Below are positions 8,285 to 16,746 of a stretch of 64,000 nucleotides of DNA, piece after piece. The notes beneath the pieces are model-generated. The model was given only the letters and a program-made list of their open reading frames with translations. It was not told where the DNA came from and searched no databases. The position numbers and the translations under genes were made by a program. This stretch comes from Burkholderia pyrrocinia (GTDB taxonomy: Bacteria > Pseudomonadota > Gammaproteobacteria > Burkholderiales > Burkholderiaceae). Position 1 is the first letter of the stretch. Every line of letters begins with the position of its first letter. The stretch covers positions 496,001 through 560,000 of the forward strand of contig NZ_CP024904.1 of NCBI RefSeq assembly GCF_003330765.1. The letters are read 5' to 3'.

Positions 8285-9709
8285 TCACCGCATGCACGCC
8301 GCGGCCAGCTTGCCGACCGCGATCACCGCCTGCTCGACCTCCGGCGACCACGGGCTGCTGTAGTTCAACCGGATAAAGTTCCGGTAGCTGTCCGTGATCG
8401 AGAACATGTAGCCAGGCCCGATCGTGATCCCCTGCTCCAGCGCAAGCTGGTACAACCGCATCGCATCGACCTGCGCGGGCAACTCGACCCACAGCACGTA
8501 CCCGCCGGCCGGGCTCGAGATGCGCGTGCCTTCCGGAAAGAACCGCGACACCATCGCACGCATCAGGTTCGCCTGCTGTGCATACGCCTTGCGCAAGCGC
8601 CGCAGGTGATGCTCGTAGCCGTCCCGTTCGAGAAACTCCGCGATCGCCAGTTGCGGCAGCGACGGCGTCGCGAGCGTGTTCAGGAATTTCAGCTTCTCGA
8701 CCTGATCGCGATAGCGGCCCGGCAACGCCCAGCCGATCCGGTACGCGGCCGTCAGGCTCTTCGAGAACGACGAGCAATGCAGCACGATCCCGCTGCGGTC
8801 GTAGGACTTCAGCGAACTCGGATGCGTATCGCCGAAATACAGTTCGTTATACACACCGTTCTCGATCAGGGGCATGCCGGCCTTCGTTGCGAACTCCACC
8901 AGTTCGCGCTTGCGCTCGTCGGGCATCTGGAAGCCGAGCGGGTTCTGGAAGTTCGGCATCACCATGCACGCGGCGATCGGCTGCGACTTCGCGATCGCCG
9001 CCAGCGCCGCAATGTCGATCCCGTATTCCGGATGCGTCGCGACCTCGATCGCCTTCATCCCCATCCGCTCGATCGCATGCAGCATCGCGTAGAACGTCGG
9101 CGATTCCACCGCGATCGTGTCGCCCGGCTTCGCGACCGCCTGCAAACACAGGTTGATCGCCTCCGTCGCGCCGACCGTCACGATGATCTCGTTCGGGTCC
9201 ACCGACATCCCGTTTTCCAGGTAGCGGCGTGCGATCTGCCGGATCAGCCGCGGATGGCCGGGCGGCAGCCCGTCCGTCACGCCCCACAGCGACTTGTCGC
9301 GGCCGGCCGCATACGCGTAGCGGTTCAGCTTCTCGAACGGAAACAGGCTCGGGTCCGGATACGGCGAGCCGAGCGGCACCGCGTCGTCCGTGCCGATCGA
9401 GCGCAGCGTCGACAGCACGAGCCGGCTCACGTCGACCGACGACGAGATCGCGATCGGCTTCGACGGCCGCAGCTCGCGCACGGGTGCGTGACTGTCGTCG
9501 CGACGCAGGTTCACGAAATAGCCCGACTGCGGCCGGCTTTCCAGCAGCCCGCGGCTTTCGAGCAGCAGGTAGGCGTGCAGCACGGTCGTGATGCTGATCC
9601 GGTGCTGCTGGCTCGCCTGCCGCACCGACGGAATCCGGTCGCCGTGCCGGTACACGCCCTGGCGGATCAGGCGCTCGATGTCGTCCGCGAGTTTTTCATA
9701 GAGTTTCAT
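8285..9709 (-). CDS. MocR-family regulator (GntR HTH plus aminotransferase domain)
   Basis: A 474-residue protein. Residues 1-70 form a GntR winged helix (YEKLADDIERLI, then RIPSVRQAS and ISITTVLHAYLLLES). The rest is a fold-type I aminotransferase-like domain with the PLP lysine in SSFSKSLTAAYRIGW. MocR proteins use PLP or a PLP-amino-acid adduct as effector and regulate vitamin B6 or amino-acid metabolism. The start at 9709 begins the GntR domain; the longer open frame to 10189 runs through the intergenic region. No structural target gene is adjacent on the divergent side except the XRE unit. Its operator is probably the inverted repeat at 9968-10008. Confidence 0.9.
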   Translation of the reverse strand: MKLYEKLADDIERLIRQGVYRHGDRIPSVRQASQQHRISITTVLHAYLLLESRGLLESRPQSGYFVNLRRDDSHAPVRELRPSKPIAISSSVDVSRLVLSTLRSIGTDDAVPLGSPYPDPSLFPFEKLNRYAYAAGRDKSLWGVTDGLPPGHPRLIRQIARRYLENGMSVDPNEIIVTVGATEAINLCLQAVAKPGDTIAVESPTFYAMLHAIERMGMKAIEVATHPEYGIDIAALAAIAKSQPIAACMVMPNFQNPLGFQMPDERKRELVEFATKAGMPLIENGVYNELYFGDTHPSSLKSYDRSGIVLHCSSFSKSLTAAYRIGWALPGRYRDQVEKLKFLNTLATPSLPQLAIAEFLERDGYEHHLRRLRKAYAQQANLMRAMVSRFFPEGTRISSPAGGYVLWVELPAQVDAMRLYQLALEQGITIGPGYMFSITDSYRNFIRLNYSSPWSPEVEQAVIAVGKLAAACMR

Positions 9710-9894
9710 CGTGCGCCCTCCGCCCGCACGCGCAGCCGCGCCGCCATGCCGTGTGCGTCCGCGTCGCACGCGTTCCGCCCGCCGACCGGGCCGTCGTGAT
9801 TCCTGATCTTTCCCTCCGGTTTTGCCTTTTCCATCGCACTGGCTCTCTCTTGAAGATGCGCCGACAGGGTCCGGACCAACTGGATCTGCGGCAC
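9706..9894 (-). CDS. Possible small leader ORF overlapping the MocR start
   Basis: A 62-codon frame on the minus strand whose TGA overlaps the ATG of the MocR gene by four bases (ATGA), the geometry of translational coupling. It has no recognisable domain, no good ribosome site and an Ala/Arg-rich tail typical of GC-rich noise. I list it because the overlap is exact and it lies between the operator and the gene, but it may well be non-coding. Confidence 0.2.
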   Translation of the reverse strand: MPQIQLVRTLSAHLQERASAMEKAKPEGKIRNHDGPVGGRNACDADAHGMAARLRVRAEGAR

Positions 9895-9967
9895 TGTGCA
9901 CTTGATGGTTGAATCTTAAAAGCAGAACAGTCGGCGACGAGTACACACATCGATCATGCGAACAAGA

Positions 9968-10008
9968 GTACAGTTCGGCGCGAATCGCGCATGGCGGGAG
10001 AACTGTAC
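9968..10008. promoter_or_regulatory. Inverted-repeat operator GTACAGTTC-N23-GAACTGTAC
   Basis: Perfect 9-bp arms at 9968-9976 and 10000-10008. The identity extends as AGA-GTACAGTTC on the left and as AGATGTACAGTTC on the opposite strand on the right. Arm centres are 32 bases apart, about three helical turns, so a dimer could bind both on one face. It lies between the MocR gene (start 9709, minus) and the XRE gene (start 10165, plus). The rest of the 455-base gap shows nothing else clear. Confidence 0.55.
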
Positions 10009-10164
10009 ATCTTATGAAATGGCAGTGCGGCCGGAAGCCTTGCGCGGCGCGGCTGAACCGGGCTGAACCGCCCTGAAGCGCCGGCCGCACGGCCTTTCGT
10101 CCGACTGTCGCAATCGGGGTGCAATACTGTGCGATCGCACGGTTTTCATTGGTGGAGTCAGACC

Positions 10165-10479
10165 ATGCAGCACACGATCGAACAGGCATCCGACCTCGGC
10201 GGCGTGATCCGCGCCGCCCGCAAAGTACAGAAATGGCGCCAGAACGACGCGGCCGGCCGCCTCGGCGTCAGCGAGTCGTTCATGGTCAAGGCCGAGCGCG
10301 GCGCGGACACCGTCCAGTGGGGCATGGTGTTCCGGATCCTGCAGGGGCTCGGCGTGCGGATCGTCGTCGACCTCCCCGATGCGGGCGACGAACTGCTCGC
10401 ACGCGAATCGGCACGCGCGAGCCACCGCGCCGACGTCCGCGCATCGCGCGCCGCCGGCAAGGAGACCGCGCATGACTGA
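10165..10479 (+). CDS. XRE-family HTH regulator (HipB-like)
   Basis: A 104-residue protein with one helix-turn-helix of the Cro/C1 type: VIRAARKVQKWRQNDAAGRLGVSESFMVKAERG, followed by VFRILQGLGVRIVVDLPD, as in HipB antitoxins. The ATG at 10165 gives a normal N terminus; the upstream in-frame codons are unlikely to be used. It overlaps the start of the DUF4132-type gene by 8 bases, so the two are translated together. HipB proteins normally pair with HipA kinases, but the downstream partner here is not HipA. Autoregulation of its own promoter is likely for the family. Confidence 0.85.
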   Translation: MQHTIEQASDLGGVIRAARKVQKWRQNDAAGRLGVSESFMVKAERGADTVQWGMVFRILQGLGVRIVVDLPDAGDELLARESARASHRADVRASRAAGKETAHD

Positions 10480-12646
10480 CCGCAATCTTGCCGCCCTGCT
10501 CGTCGCGCGGTTGACCGGCAGCGCAGACCATCCGCGCTTCACCGGTACGCCGATCGATCTGTCCGCGCTCGACGCGCACACGCTCGGCGCGGTCTGGCCG
10601 GCGCTGCGTCGCACCGAGCGCGAGATCATGCAGCGCGAGTACGCGTACGACGATCCGCGCGCCGAATTCGCACGCTGGCTGCGCGGGCAGATCGATGCGC
10701 TCGGCCTCGTGCCGCTGGTCGACGCCGATGCCGCGCTCGAACTGTTCCGCGACATCCCGCCCGGCGCATGGCAGCGCGCGCTGGAGGAACTGCCTTGCCT
10801 CGACGCGCTGCCGTCGCCCGCGCTGCAGGCCGAACTTGCCCGCATCGCGGGCGAACCGGAGGAAGGCGGCCTGCGCGCCGCGTCCGCGTACGGCGCCTAT
10901 GCGCTCGACTGGTTCGCCGGCCTTCGAGATTTCTCGGCGCGACGCGACGCGTATGCGCAAGCGCTGGCGGATTCGCCGTTTCGCGTGCGCGAACTCGACG
11001 TGCTGCCCGAGCTCGGGCCGCCCGCGCTGCTCGCGCTGGCCGCGACGAACGACGGCTATTTCGCGCCGAAGCGGCTGTGGATCGACTTCAGCGATCCGGC
11101 CATCACGCTCGCGGAAGACGTCGCGTACGTCGAATTCGCGCGCGACGCGCTGACCGAGGCCGCGCGGCAAGTCGCGGCGCTGCATGCCGGCGCTGTTCCG
11201 TACGAGGCCGATCGCGCGTTCACGACCGACGACGCGCAAGTCGTCGCACGCGCGGCGCGCGTGGCCGCCTACCGCGACGAAGCCTGGCTGCGCCCGCTGA
11301 TCGGGCCGCTGCTGACGGGAGTGTGCGTCGCGCCAACGGCCGCGAAGACGGCGCCGTCGCAGTCGCTCGCGATCGCACTCGGCCATGCGGTCGAGACGAT
11401 CCCGACGCCCGAGAGCGTGCGCGCGCTGCGCGACGCGCTGGCCGCCGTGCGTCATGCGGGCGTGCAGAAGAAGCTCGCGCGCAACCTGAAGCCGGCCGAA
11501 CGCGCGCTCGGCGAGCGGCCGCATACCGCGCTGCGCATGACGCTCGACGCGAAGCCCGACAAGAAGCAGCTCGCGATGCTCGCCGCGTGCATGGAAGCGG
11601 GCTTCTGGCAGCCGATGACGCTCGGCCACGCCGAATGGCGCGAGCGGCTCGTCGATGCGCCGGCCGGCGCCGCGTTCTCCGCGCGCATGATCTGGCACGC
11701 GCGCAGCCGCGACGGCACCGCGCGGTCATTCATGCCCGAGATCGCGAAGGGCAAGGTCGTGCTGCGCGATGCGGCCGGGCACGCGTGCGACGTCGCCGAC
11801 GACAGCGACATTCGCTTATGGCACCCGTTGCTGGCCGCTGCGGACGAGCGGCTCGCGTGGCAGCGCGCGGTCGTTGGCCGCGCGCTCCGGCAGCCGGTCA
11901 GGCAGGCATTCCGCGAGTACTACGTGCCGGCCGACGGCGACGCCGCGGCCAGCGATTCCGCGATGTTCGAAGGTCACGTGCTGTCGAGCCGGCCGCTGCT
12001 CGGCGTCGCGCGCCGCGAAGGCTGGTCGATCCGCGCATACGACGACGGTCTCGTCCGCGAATTCGGCGACGTGCGCGCAACCTTCCTGGTCGATGCACGG
12101 CTCTATCCCGGTTCCGAAAGCCACGGCACGTCGCGCCGGCTGCACTTCGAACGCCGGCACGAACGGCGCTGGGTGCCGCTGCCGATCGGCGAGATCGATC
12201 GCGTCGTGTTCTCGGAAGTGGCGCGCGCGGTCGACCTGCTCGTCAGCGTCTCCGCGTTCGCGCTCGACGACGACACAACGCATGCGGCGGCCGCCGCGCT
12301 CACGATCGACCCGGTTCGCCTGCGCGAAATGGAAACGGAACGCTGGCAGCGCCTGAACCGGCTGTCGGATTTGCCGCTGGGCGTGATGGCGCGGCATCGC
12401 AAGCACGTGCTGTCGCTCGTGTTCGCCGAGCCGATTGCACAAGGCAGGATGACGATCGATGAACGCCACGTGCGCGTCGGCGCGTGGTCGGTGCATTGCG
12501 CGACCGGGCGCGTGACGCGCGACGGCGAGCCCGTCGATGCCGCGATCGAGCCACCGCCATCGCCGCTGCGCGCGGTGCCGTGGCTGCCTTACGACGAAGC
12601 GCTGCTGCAGCGGATCGTCGACGTCGTCGCGGGCTTGCTCGCCTGA
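10472..12646 (+). CDS. DUF4132/DUF7737-type protein of unknown function
   Basis: A 724-residue protein with no signal peptide or membrane segment. The first about 400 residues are helical and Ala-rich. The C-terminal region contains KGKVVLRDAAGHA, IRLWHPL, LRQPVRQAFREYYVP and VVFSEVARAVDLLVSVS, which I recognise as the conserved block of DUF4132-related (DUF7737) proteins. No enzymatic function is established for the block. The gene is coupled by an 8-base overlap to the XRE regulator and converges with the next MocR gene 10 bases away. The two genes form a self-contained unit whose role cannot be stated. Confidence 0.75.
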   Translation: MTDRNLAALLVARLTGSADHPRFTGTPIDLSALDAHTLGAVWPALRRTEREIMQREYAYDDPRAEFARWLRGQIDALGLVPLVDADAALELFRDIPPGAWQRALEELPCLDALPSPALQAELARIAGEPEEGGLRAASAYGAYALDWFAGLRDFSARRDAYAQALADSPFRVRELDVLPELGPPALLALAATNDGYFAPKRLWIDFSDPAITLAEDVAYVEFARDALTEAARQVAALHAGAVPYEADRAFTTDDAQVVARAARVAAYRDEAWLRPLIGPLLTGVCVAPTAAKTAPSQSLAIALGHAVETIPTPESVRALRDALAAVRHAGVQKKLARNLKPAERALGERPHTALRMTLDAKPDKKQLAMLAACMEAGFWQPMTLGHAEWRERLVDAPAGAAFSARMIWHARSRDGTARSFMPEIAKGKVVLRDAAGHACDVADDSDIRLWHPLLAAADERLAWQRAVVGRALRQPVRQAFREYYVPADGDAAASDSAMFEGHVLSSRPLLGVARREGWSIRAYDDGLVREFGDVRATFLVDARLYPGSESHGTSRRLHFERRHERRWVPLPIGEIDRVVFSEVARAVDLLVSVSAFALDDDTTHAAAAALTIDPVRLREMETERWQRLNRLSDLPLGVMARHRKHVLSLVFAEPIAQGRMTIDERHVRVGAWSVHCATGRVTRDGEPVDAAIEPPPSPLRAVPWLPYDEALLQRIVDVVAGLLA

Positions 12647-12656
12647 CCAGCCGCCG

Positions 12657-14069
12657 TCAGATCGAGCCGAACAGCGCGCGCGGCCGGTCCTTCAGCGTGC
12701 CGGACAAAATCCGCAGCCCGTTGACGAGCTCGTCGCGCGTGGCCGGACACGCGAGGTTGATGCGCACGCCGTGCTCGATTTCCGCGCGATCGACCGCGAA
12801 CGTCGACGACGGCATCACGATCACGCCGCGCGCCTTCGCGTTCGCGGCGAAGTCGTCGGCACGCCATGGCGGCGGCAGCCGCAGCCACACGAACATGCAC
12901 GCGGGGTCGGACTTCAGTTGCCCGGCCGGCAGCAGTTCCCGCGCGAGATCGACGCGCGCGCGGATCTCCGCGAGTTGCGCGCCCATGATCCGCTCGGCGG
13001 TGCCGTCCTCGATCCACACCGTGGCGATCAGCATCGACGTCGGCGCGGGCATCCACGCGGTCGTGCGCACCGCTTCCGCGCACAGCGCGACGCTGTCGCG
13101 CGGGCAGCTCAGGTAGCCGAGGCGCAGCCCCGGCGCGAGGACCTTCGAGGTCGCGCCGATATGAAACGTCAGCTCGGGGCACAGCCCCGCGATCGCCGGC
13201 AGCCGGTCGCGCACGAGCGGCCCGTATACGTCGTCCTCGATGATCGTCACGTGATGCCGCCGCGCGATGTCGACCAGCGCCATCCGCCGTGCGAGGCTCA
13301 TCGTCGTCACGGTCGGGTTCTGCAGGTTCGGCACGACGAAGATCGCCTTGACCGGCATGCGCTGGCAGATCCGTTCGATCTCGTCGGGCAGCAGGCCGTC
13401 GTCGTCGGCCGGCGCACTGACGATCTCGAACTGGAACACCGGCGCGAGCGCCTTGAGCCCGTAATACGTGAGCCGATCGGCCACGATCACGCCGTCGGTG
13501 CCGATCAGGCTGTTCAGCACCGCGTACAGCCCGTGCTGCGCACCGCTCGTGACGACCACCTGGTCGCGCGACGGCGCGAAGCCGGGCGCGGCAAGCCACT
13601 GCGCGCCGGCCGCACGCGCCCACTCGGGCCCCTGCGGCGGCTGGTATTCCTGCAGCGCGGCGAAACGCGGGTCGTTCGGCAGCGTGCCGAACGTCTGCGC
13701 GAGGCTCGCCAGAAACTCGCCGGTTGCCGGGCGGTTCACGGTCAGGTCGATCACGCCGTTGCCCGCTGCGAGCGACGCGCGGGCCGGCTCGATGCTCGGC
13801 ATCGCACCGCCGGTGACGAGCGAGCCGCGACGCTTGCTGCCGATCACGAGGCCGCGCAACTGCAGTTCCTTGTACGCGCGGGACACGGTCGACACGTTGA
13901 TGCCGAGTTCGGTCGCGAGCTGGCGCTGCGGCGGCAGGCGGCTGCCCGGCGGATACATGCCGCTGCGGATTTCCGCCTCGATCGAGCTCGATACCTCGAC
14001 ATAAGTCGGCCGCTTCGCCTGCGCCGGCGCACCGCTGTCGCGCTCGCCGGAAAGTTTGTCTGATGCCAT
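12657..14069 (-). CDS. MocR-family regulator (GntR HTH plus aminotransferase domain)
   Basis: A second MocR protein, about 470 residues from ATG 14069. The GntR domain (YVEVSSSIEAEIRSGMYPP, SRLPPQRQLATELGINVSTVSRAY) occupies residues 25-95. The aminotransferase domain follows, with VVPNLQNPT, IIEDDVYGP and the PLP lysine in GATSKVLAPGLRLGY. Starts at 14108 or 14138 are also open and none has a strong ribosome site. It faces an FAD amine oxidase and a binding protein across a region packed with TTGTGTG boxes, so it probably controls uptake and oxidation of an amino acid. Confidence 0.9.
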   Translation of the reverse strand: MASDKLSGERDSGAPAQAKRPTYVEVSSSIEAEIRSGMYPPGSRLPPQRQLATELGINVSTVSRAYKELQLRGLVIGSKRRGSLVTGGAMPSIEPARASLAAGNGVIDLTVNRPATGEFLASLAQTFGTLPNDPRFAALQEYQPPQGPEWARAAGAQWLAAPGFAPSRDQVVVTSGAQHGLYAVLNSLIGTDGVIVADRLTYYGLKALAPVFQFEIVSAPADDDGLLPDEIERICQRMPVKAIFVVPNLQNPTVTTMSLARRMALVDIARRHHVTIIEDDVYGPLVRDRLPAIAGLCPELTFHIGATSKVLAPGLRLGYLSCPRDSVALCAEAVRTTAWMPAPTSMLIATVWIEDGTAERIMGAQLAEIRARVDLARELLPAGQLKSDPACMFVWLRLPPPWRADDFAANAKARGVIVMPSSTFAVDRAEIEHGVRINLACPATRDELVNGLRILSGTLKDRPRALFGSI

Positions 14070-14082
14070 TTGTCGCCTGTGA

Positions 14083-14276
14083 CCACACAAAAAGCGTTTG
14101 TCTGCCATTTTTGCCTGCCCAGCGATTGTATATGACATCCCCTCCCCGTCAAACGTCAGCCGAAAAGTCTATCGAATCAGCCAGTTGAAATCGGGTAAAC
14201 GCTAGCGCCACACAATCTTTTGTTGATTGCACACAAAAAATTACTGTGTGATTCTTAATCCCATCTTTGTGTGAAT
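14083..14276. promoter_or_regulatory. Five TTGTGTG/CACACAA boxes, probable MocR operators
   Basis: CACACAA-type boxes occur at 14084-14092, 14209-14215 and 14230-14238. The reverse orientation occurs at about 14245-14253 and 14266-14276, the last two as TGTGTGATTC and TGTGTGAATC. All lie between the divergent MocR and FAD-oxidase starts. MocR dimers are known to bind spaced direct and inverted repeats, so this looks like a multi-site operator; AT-rich stretches between the boxes fit promoters for both directions. Confidence 0.6.
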
Positions 14277-14299
14277 CGTGCGGACCGGGGAGATACGTC

Positions 14300-15529
14300 A
14301 TGGCGAACGTCGCCATCGTGGGGGCAGGCTTCATCGGGCTCGGCGCCGCGGCATGGCTGCAGCGCGACGGGCATCGCGTGACGCTGTTCGATCCGGCCGG
14401 CGTCGGCCATGGCGCGTCGTTCGGCAATGCCGCGACGTTCGCGCCGTACGGTTGCGTGCCGGTGAACGGCCCGTCCGTGTTCCGCGACATCCCGCACTTC
14501 CTGTTCGCCGCCGACAGCCCGCTGCGCATCCGCTGGCCGTACCTGCTGCGCGGCGCGCCGTGGCTCGCGCGGTTCCTGCTCGCGTCGACGCCCGCGCGCC
14601 ATGAACGCAGCGCGAGCGCGCTGGCCGCGCTGCTGACGCGTGCCGCCGACGGCTATGCGCCGCTGCTCTCCGCGCCGAGGCTCGCGGCGTTCGTGCGTCC
14701 GAGCGAATGCCTGTACCTGTACGCGCGGCAGGCATCGTTCGACGCCGCGCAGCCGTCGCTCGCGCTGCGGCGCCGGCTCGGTGTGTCGTTCGACACGCTC
14801 GACGCGAACGCGATCCGCCGGCTCGAGCCCGCGCTCGCGCCGATCTTCACGCGCGGCGTGCTGTTCGACGGAAGCTGGCATTTCTCCGATCCGCACGGGT
14901 TTCTCGGCGAACTGTTCGCGCATCTGGCAACCGGCGGCGCGACGCTCGAACGCGAGCGCGTCGAGCGGATCGAGCCCGCCGGCGACGGCGTGAACGTGCA
15001 TGCGGGCGGCTCGGTGCGTGCGTTCGATCACGTCGTCATTGCCGCGGGCGCCCGCTCGCGCGAATTCGCGGCCGCCTGCGGCGACGCGGTGCCGCTCGAT
15101 ACCGAGCGCGGCTATCACGTGCAGTTCGCCGCCCATGAGCAGATCGTCACGCGGCCGGTCGGCTGGGCCGAGCGCGGCTTCTACATGACGCCGCTCGACG
15201 AAGGGCTGCGCGCGGCCGGCACCGTCGAACTCGGCGGCTTCGACGCCCCGATGAACCGCTCGCTCGTCGCGCTGCTCACCCGCTCGGCCCGCGAGGCGCT
15301 GCCGTCGCTCGGCGCGCCGACGCGCAGCTGGCTCGGCTTCCGGCCGACGCTGCCGGACGGCGTGCCCGTCATCGGCCGCGCGCGGCGCAGCGCGCGCGTG
15401 ATCCACGCATTCGGCCACCAGCATCTCGGCGTGACGCTCGCCGGCATCACCGGGCGGATCGTCGCCGACCTCGTCGCCCAGCGCGCCCCGCCGCTGGACC
15501 TCGCACCGTACCGGGCCGCGCGATTCTGA
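14300..15529 (+). CDS. FAD-dependent oxidoreductase, D-amino-acid dehydrogenase/oxidase family
   Basis: A 409-residue flavoprotein of the DAO family. The N terminus reads VAIVGAGFIGLGAAAWL, the Rossmann dinucleotide-binding motif. HVVIAAGARS lies mid-protein, and the C-terminal FGHQHLGVTLA matches the FAD-binding end of DadA-like enzymes. GGGGAG lies before the ATG. Such enzymes oxidise D-amino acids, glycine or secondary amines to imines. The divergent MocR and the downstream binding protein suggest the substrate is an imported amino acid. The exact substrate is not determinable. Confidence 0.88.
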   Translation: MANVAIVGAGFIGLGAAAWLQRDGHRVTLFDPAGVGHGASFGNAATFAPYGCVPVNGPSVFRDIPHFLFAADSPLRIRWPYLLRGAPWLARFLLASTPARHERSASALAALLTRAADGYAPLLSAPRLAAFVRPSECLYLYARQASFDAAQPSLALRRRLGVSFDTLDANAIRRLEPALAPIFTRGVLFDGSWHFSDPHGFLGELFAHLATGGATLERERVERIEPAGDGVNVHAGGSVRAFDHVVIAAGARSREFAAACGDAVPLDTERGYHVQFAAHEQIVTRPVGWAERGFYMTPLDEGLRAAGTVELGGFDAPMNRSLVALLTRSAREALPSLGAPTRSWLGFRPTLPDGVPVIGRARRSARVIHAFGHQHLGVTLAGITGRIVADLVAQRAPPLDLAPYRAARF

Positions 15530-15566
15530 CGCGCGCCGCGATTTCAACCAACGCAAGGAAATCATC

Positions 15567-16721
15567 ATGAATCGTCGTCACTGGCTGGTTTGGCTGGCCG
15601 TCTGCTCGCTCGGCACGGCCGCGGCCGCATCCGCGTACGGCGCGGACCCCGAAACCATCAAGCTCGGCTTCGCCGGCCCGCTGACGGGGCCGGTCGCGCG
15701 CGTCGGCAAGGATCTGCAATACGGTGCGCAGCTCGCGCTCGACGAGGAGAACGCGAAGCATCCGACCGTCGGCGGCAAGCCGGTGCGCTTCGTGCTCGAC
15801 GTACAGGACGACCAGGCCGATCCGCGCATCGCGATCCAGGTCGCGCAGAAGCTCGTCGACGACGGCGTGGTCGGCGTGGTCGGCCACTACAACTCGGGCT
15901 GCAGCATTCCCGCGTCGGCCGTCTACAAGCAGGCGAACGTCGCGATGATCACGCCCGGCTCGACCAATCCGCAACTGACGATGCAGGGTTTCAAGAACGT
16001 GTTCCGCACGATGGGGCACGACGGTATCGGCGGCGTGGTGGCCGGCCGCTTCGCGGTCGAGCAGCTGAAGGCGAAGCGGATCGGCATCATCGACGATCGC
16101 ACCGCGTTCGGCCAGGGCCTCGCCGATGCATTCGAGAAAGGCGTGAAGGACGCGCACGGCAATATCGTCGGTCGCGAATACACGAACGACAAGGCGGTCG
16201 ATTTCCGCGGCATCCTGACGACGATGAAGAGCAACAACGTCGACCTGATTTTCTTCGGCGGGCTCGACGAACAGGGCGCGATGCTGATCAAGCAGATGCG
16301 CTCGCTCGGCATTCGCGCGCAGCTGTTCGGCGCCGGCGCATTGAAAAGCAACGCATTCCTGAAGATCGCCGGCAGCTCGGGCGAAGGCACGCAGGATCTC
16401 GAGCCGGGGCCGGCGCTCGACAAGCTGCCGTCCGCCGTCGCGTTCGCGCAGCGCTACAAGGCGCGCTTCAACCAGGACGTCGAGCTGTATGCGCCGTTCG
16501 CGTACGATGCGGCGCTCGCGATGATCGCGGCAATCCACAAGGCCGATTCGGTCGATCGCGGCAAGCTCGTCGCGAGTTTGCCGGGCGTGTCGGTCACCGG
16601 CGTGACCGGCAAGATCTCGTTCGACGAGCGTGGCGACCTGATCAAGCCGCCCTACACGCTGTTCCGCGTCGAACAGGGGCAGTGGCACAGCATCCGCACG
16701 GTCGGCGGCGCGTCGAACTGA
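15567..16721 (+). CDS. Branched-chain amino acid-type ABC transporter substrate-binding protein
   Basis: A 384-residue periplasmic binding protein of the LivJ/LivK type. Residues 1-25 are a signal peptide ending at SAYGA. The mature part starts ETIKLGFAGPLTGPVAR and contains VGVVGHYNSGCSIPAS and PGSTNPQLT, the ligand-binding loops of the family. AAGGAA precedes the ATG. It lies 37 bases after the FAD oxidoreductase and is probably co-transcribed with it. No permease or ATPase genes are nearby, so it must dock on a transporter encoded elsewhere. The ligand is likely the oxidase substrate (inference). Confidence 0.92.
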   Translation: MNRRHWLVWLAVCSLGTAAAASAYGADPETIKLGFAGPLTGPVARVGKDLQYGAQLALDEENAKHPTVGGKPVRFVLDVQDDQADPRIAIQVAQKLVDDGVVGVVGHYNSGCSIPASAVYKQANVAMITPGSTNPQLTMQGFKNVFRTMGHDGIGGVVAGRFAVEQLKAKRIGIIDDRTAFGQGLADAFEKGVKDAHGNIVGREYTNDKAVDFRGILTTMKSNNVDLIFFGGLDEQGAMLIKQMRSLGIRAQLFGAGALKSNAFLKIAGSSGEGTQDLEPGPALDKLPSAVAFAQRYKARFNQDVELYAPFAYDAALAMIAAIHKADSVDRGKLVASLPGVSVTGVTGKISFDERGDLIKPPYTLFRVEQGQWHSIRTVGGASN

Positions 16722-16746
16722 GCGGCAACCCGGCGGACAGCGCCGC

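Noticed and set aside
10165..12646. HipBA toxin-antitoxin pair
   Set aside because: The XRE protein is HipB-like, but the partner has no HipA kinase motifs and is twice the length.
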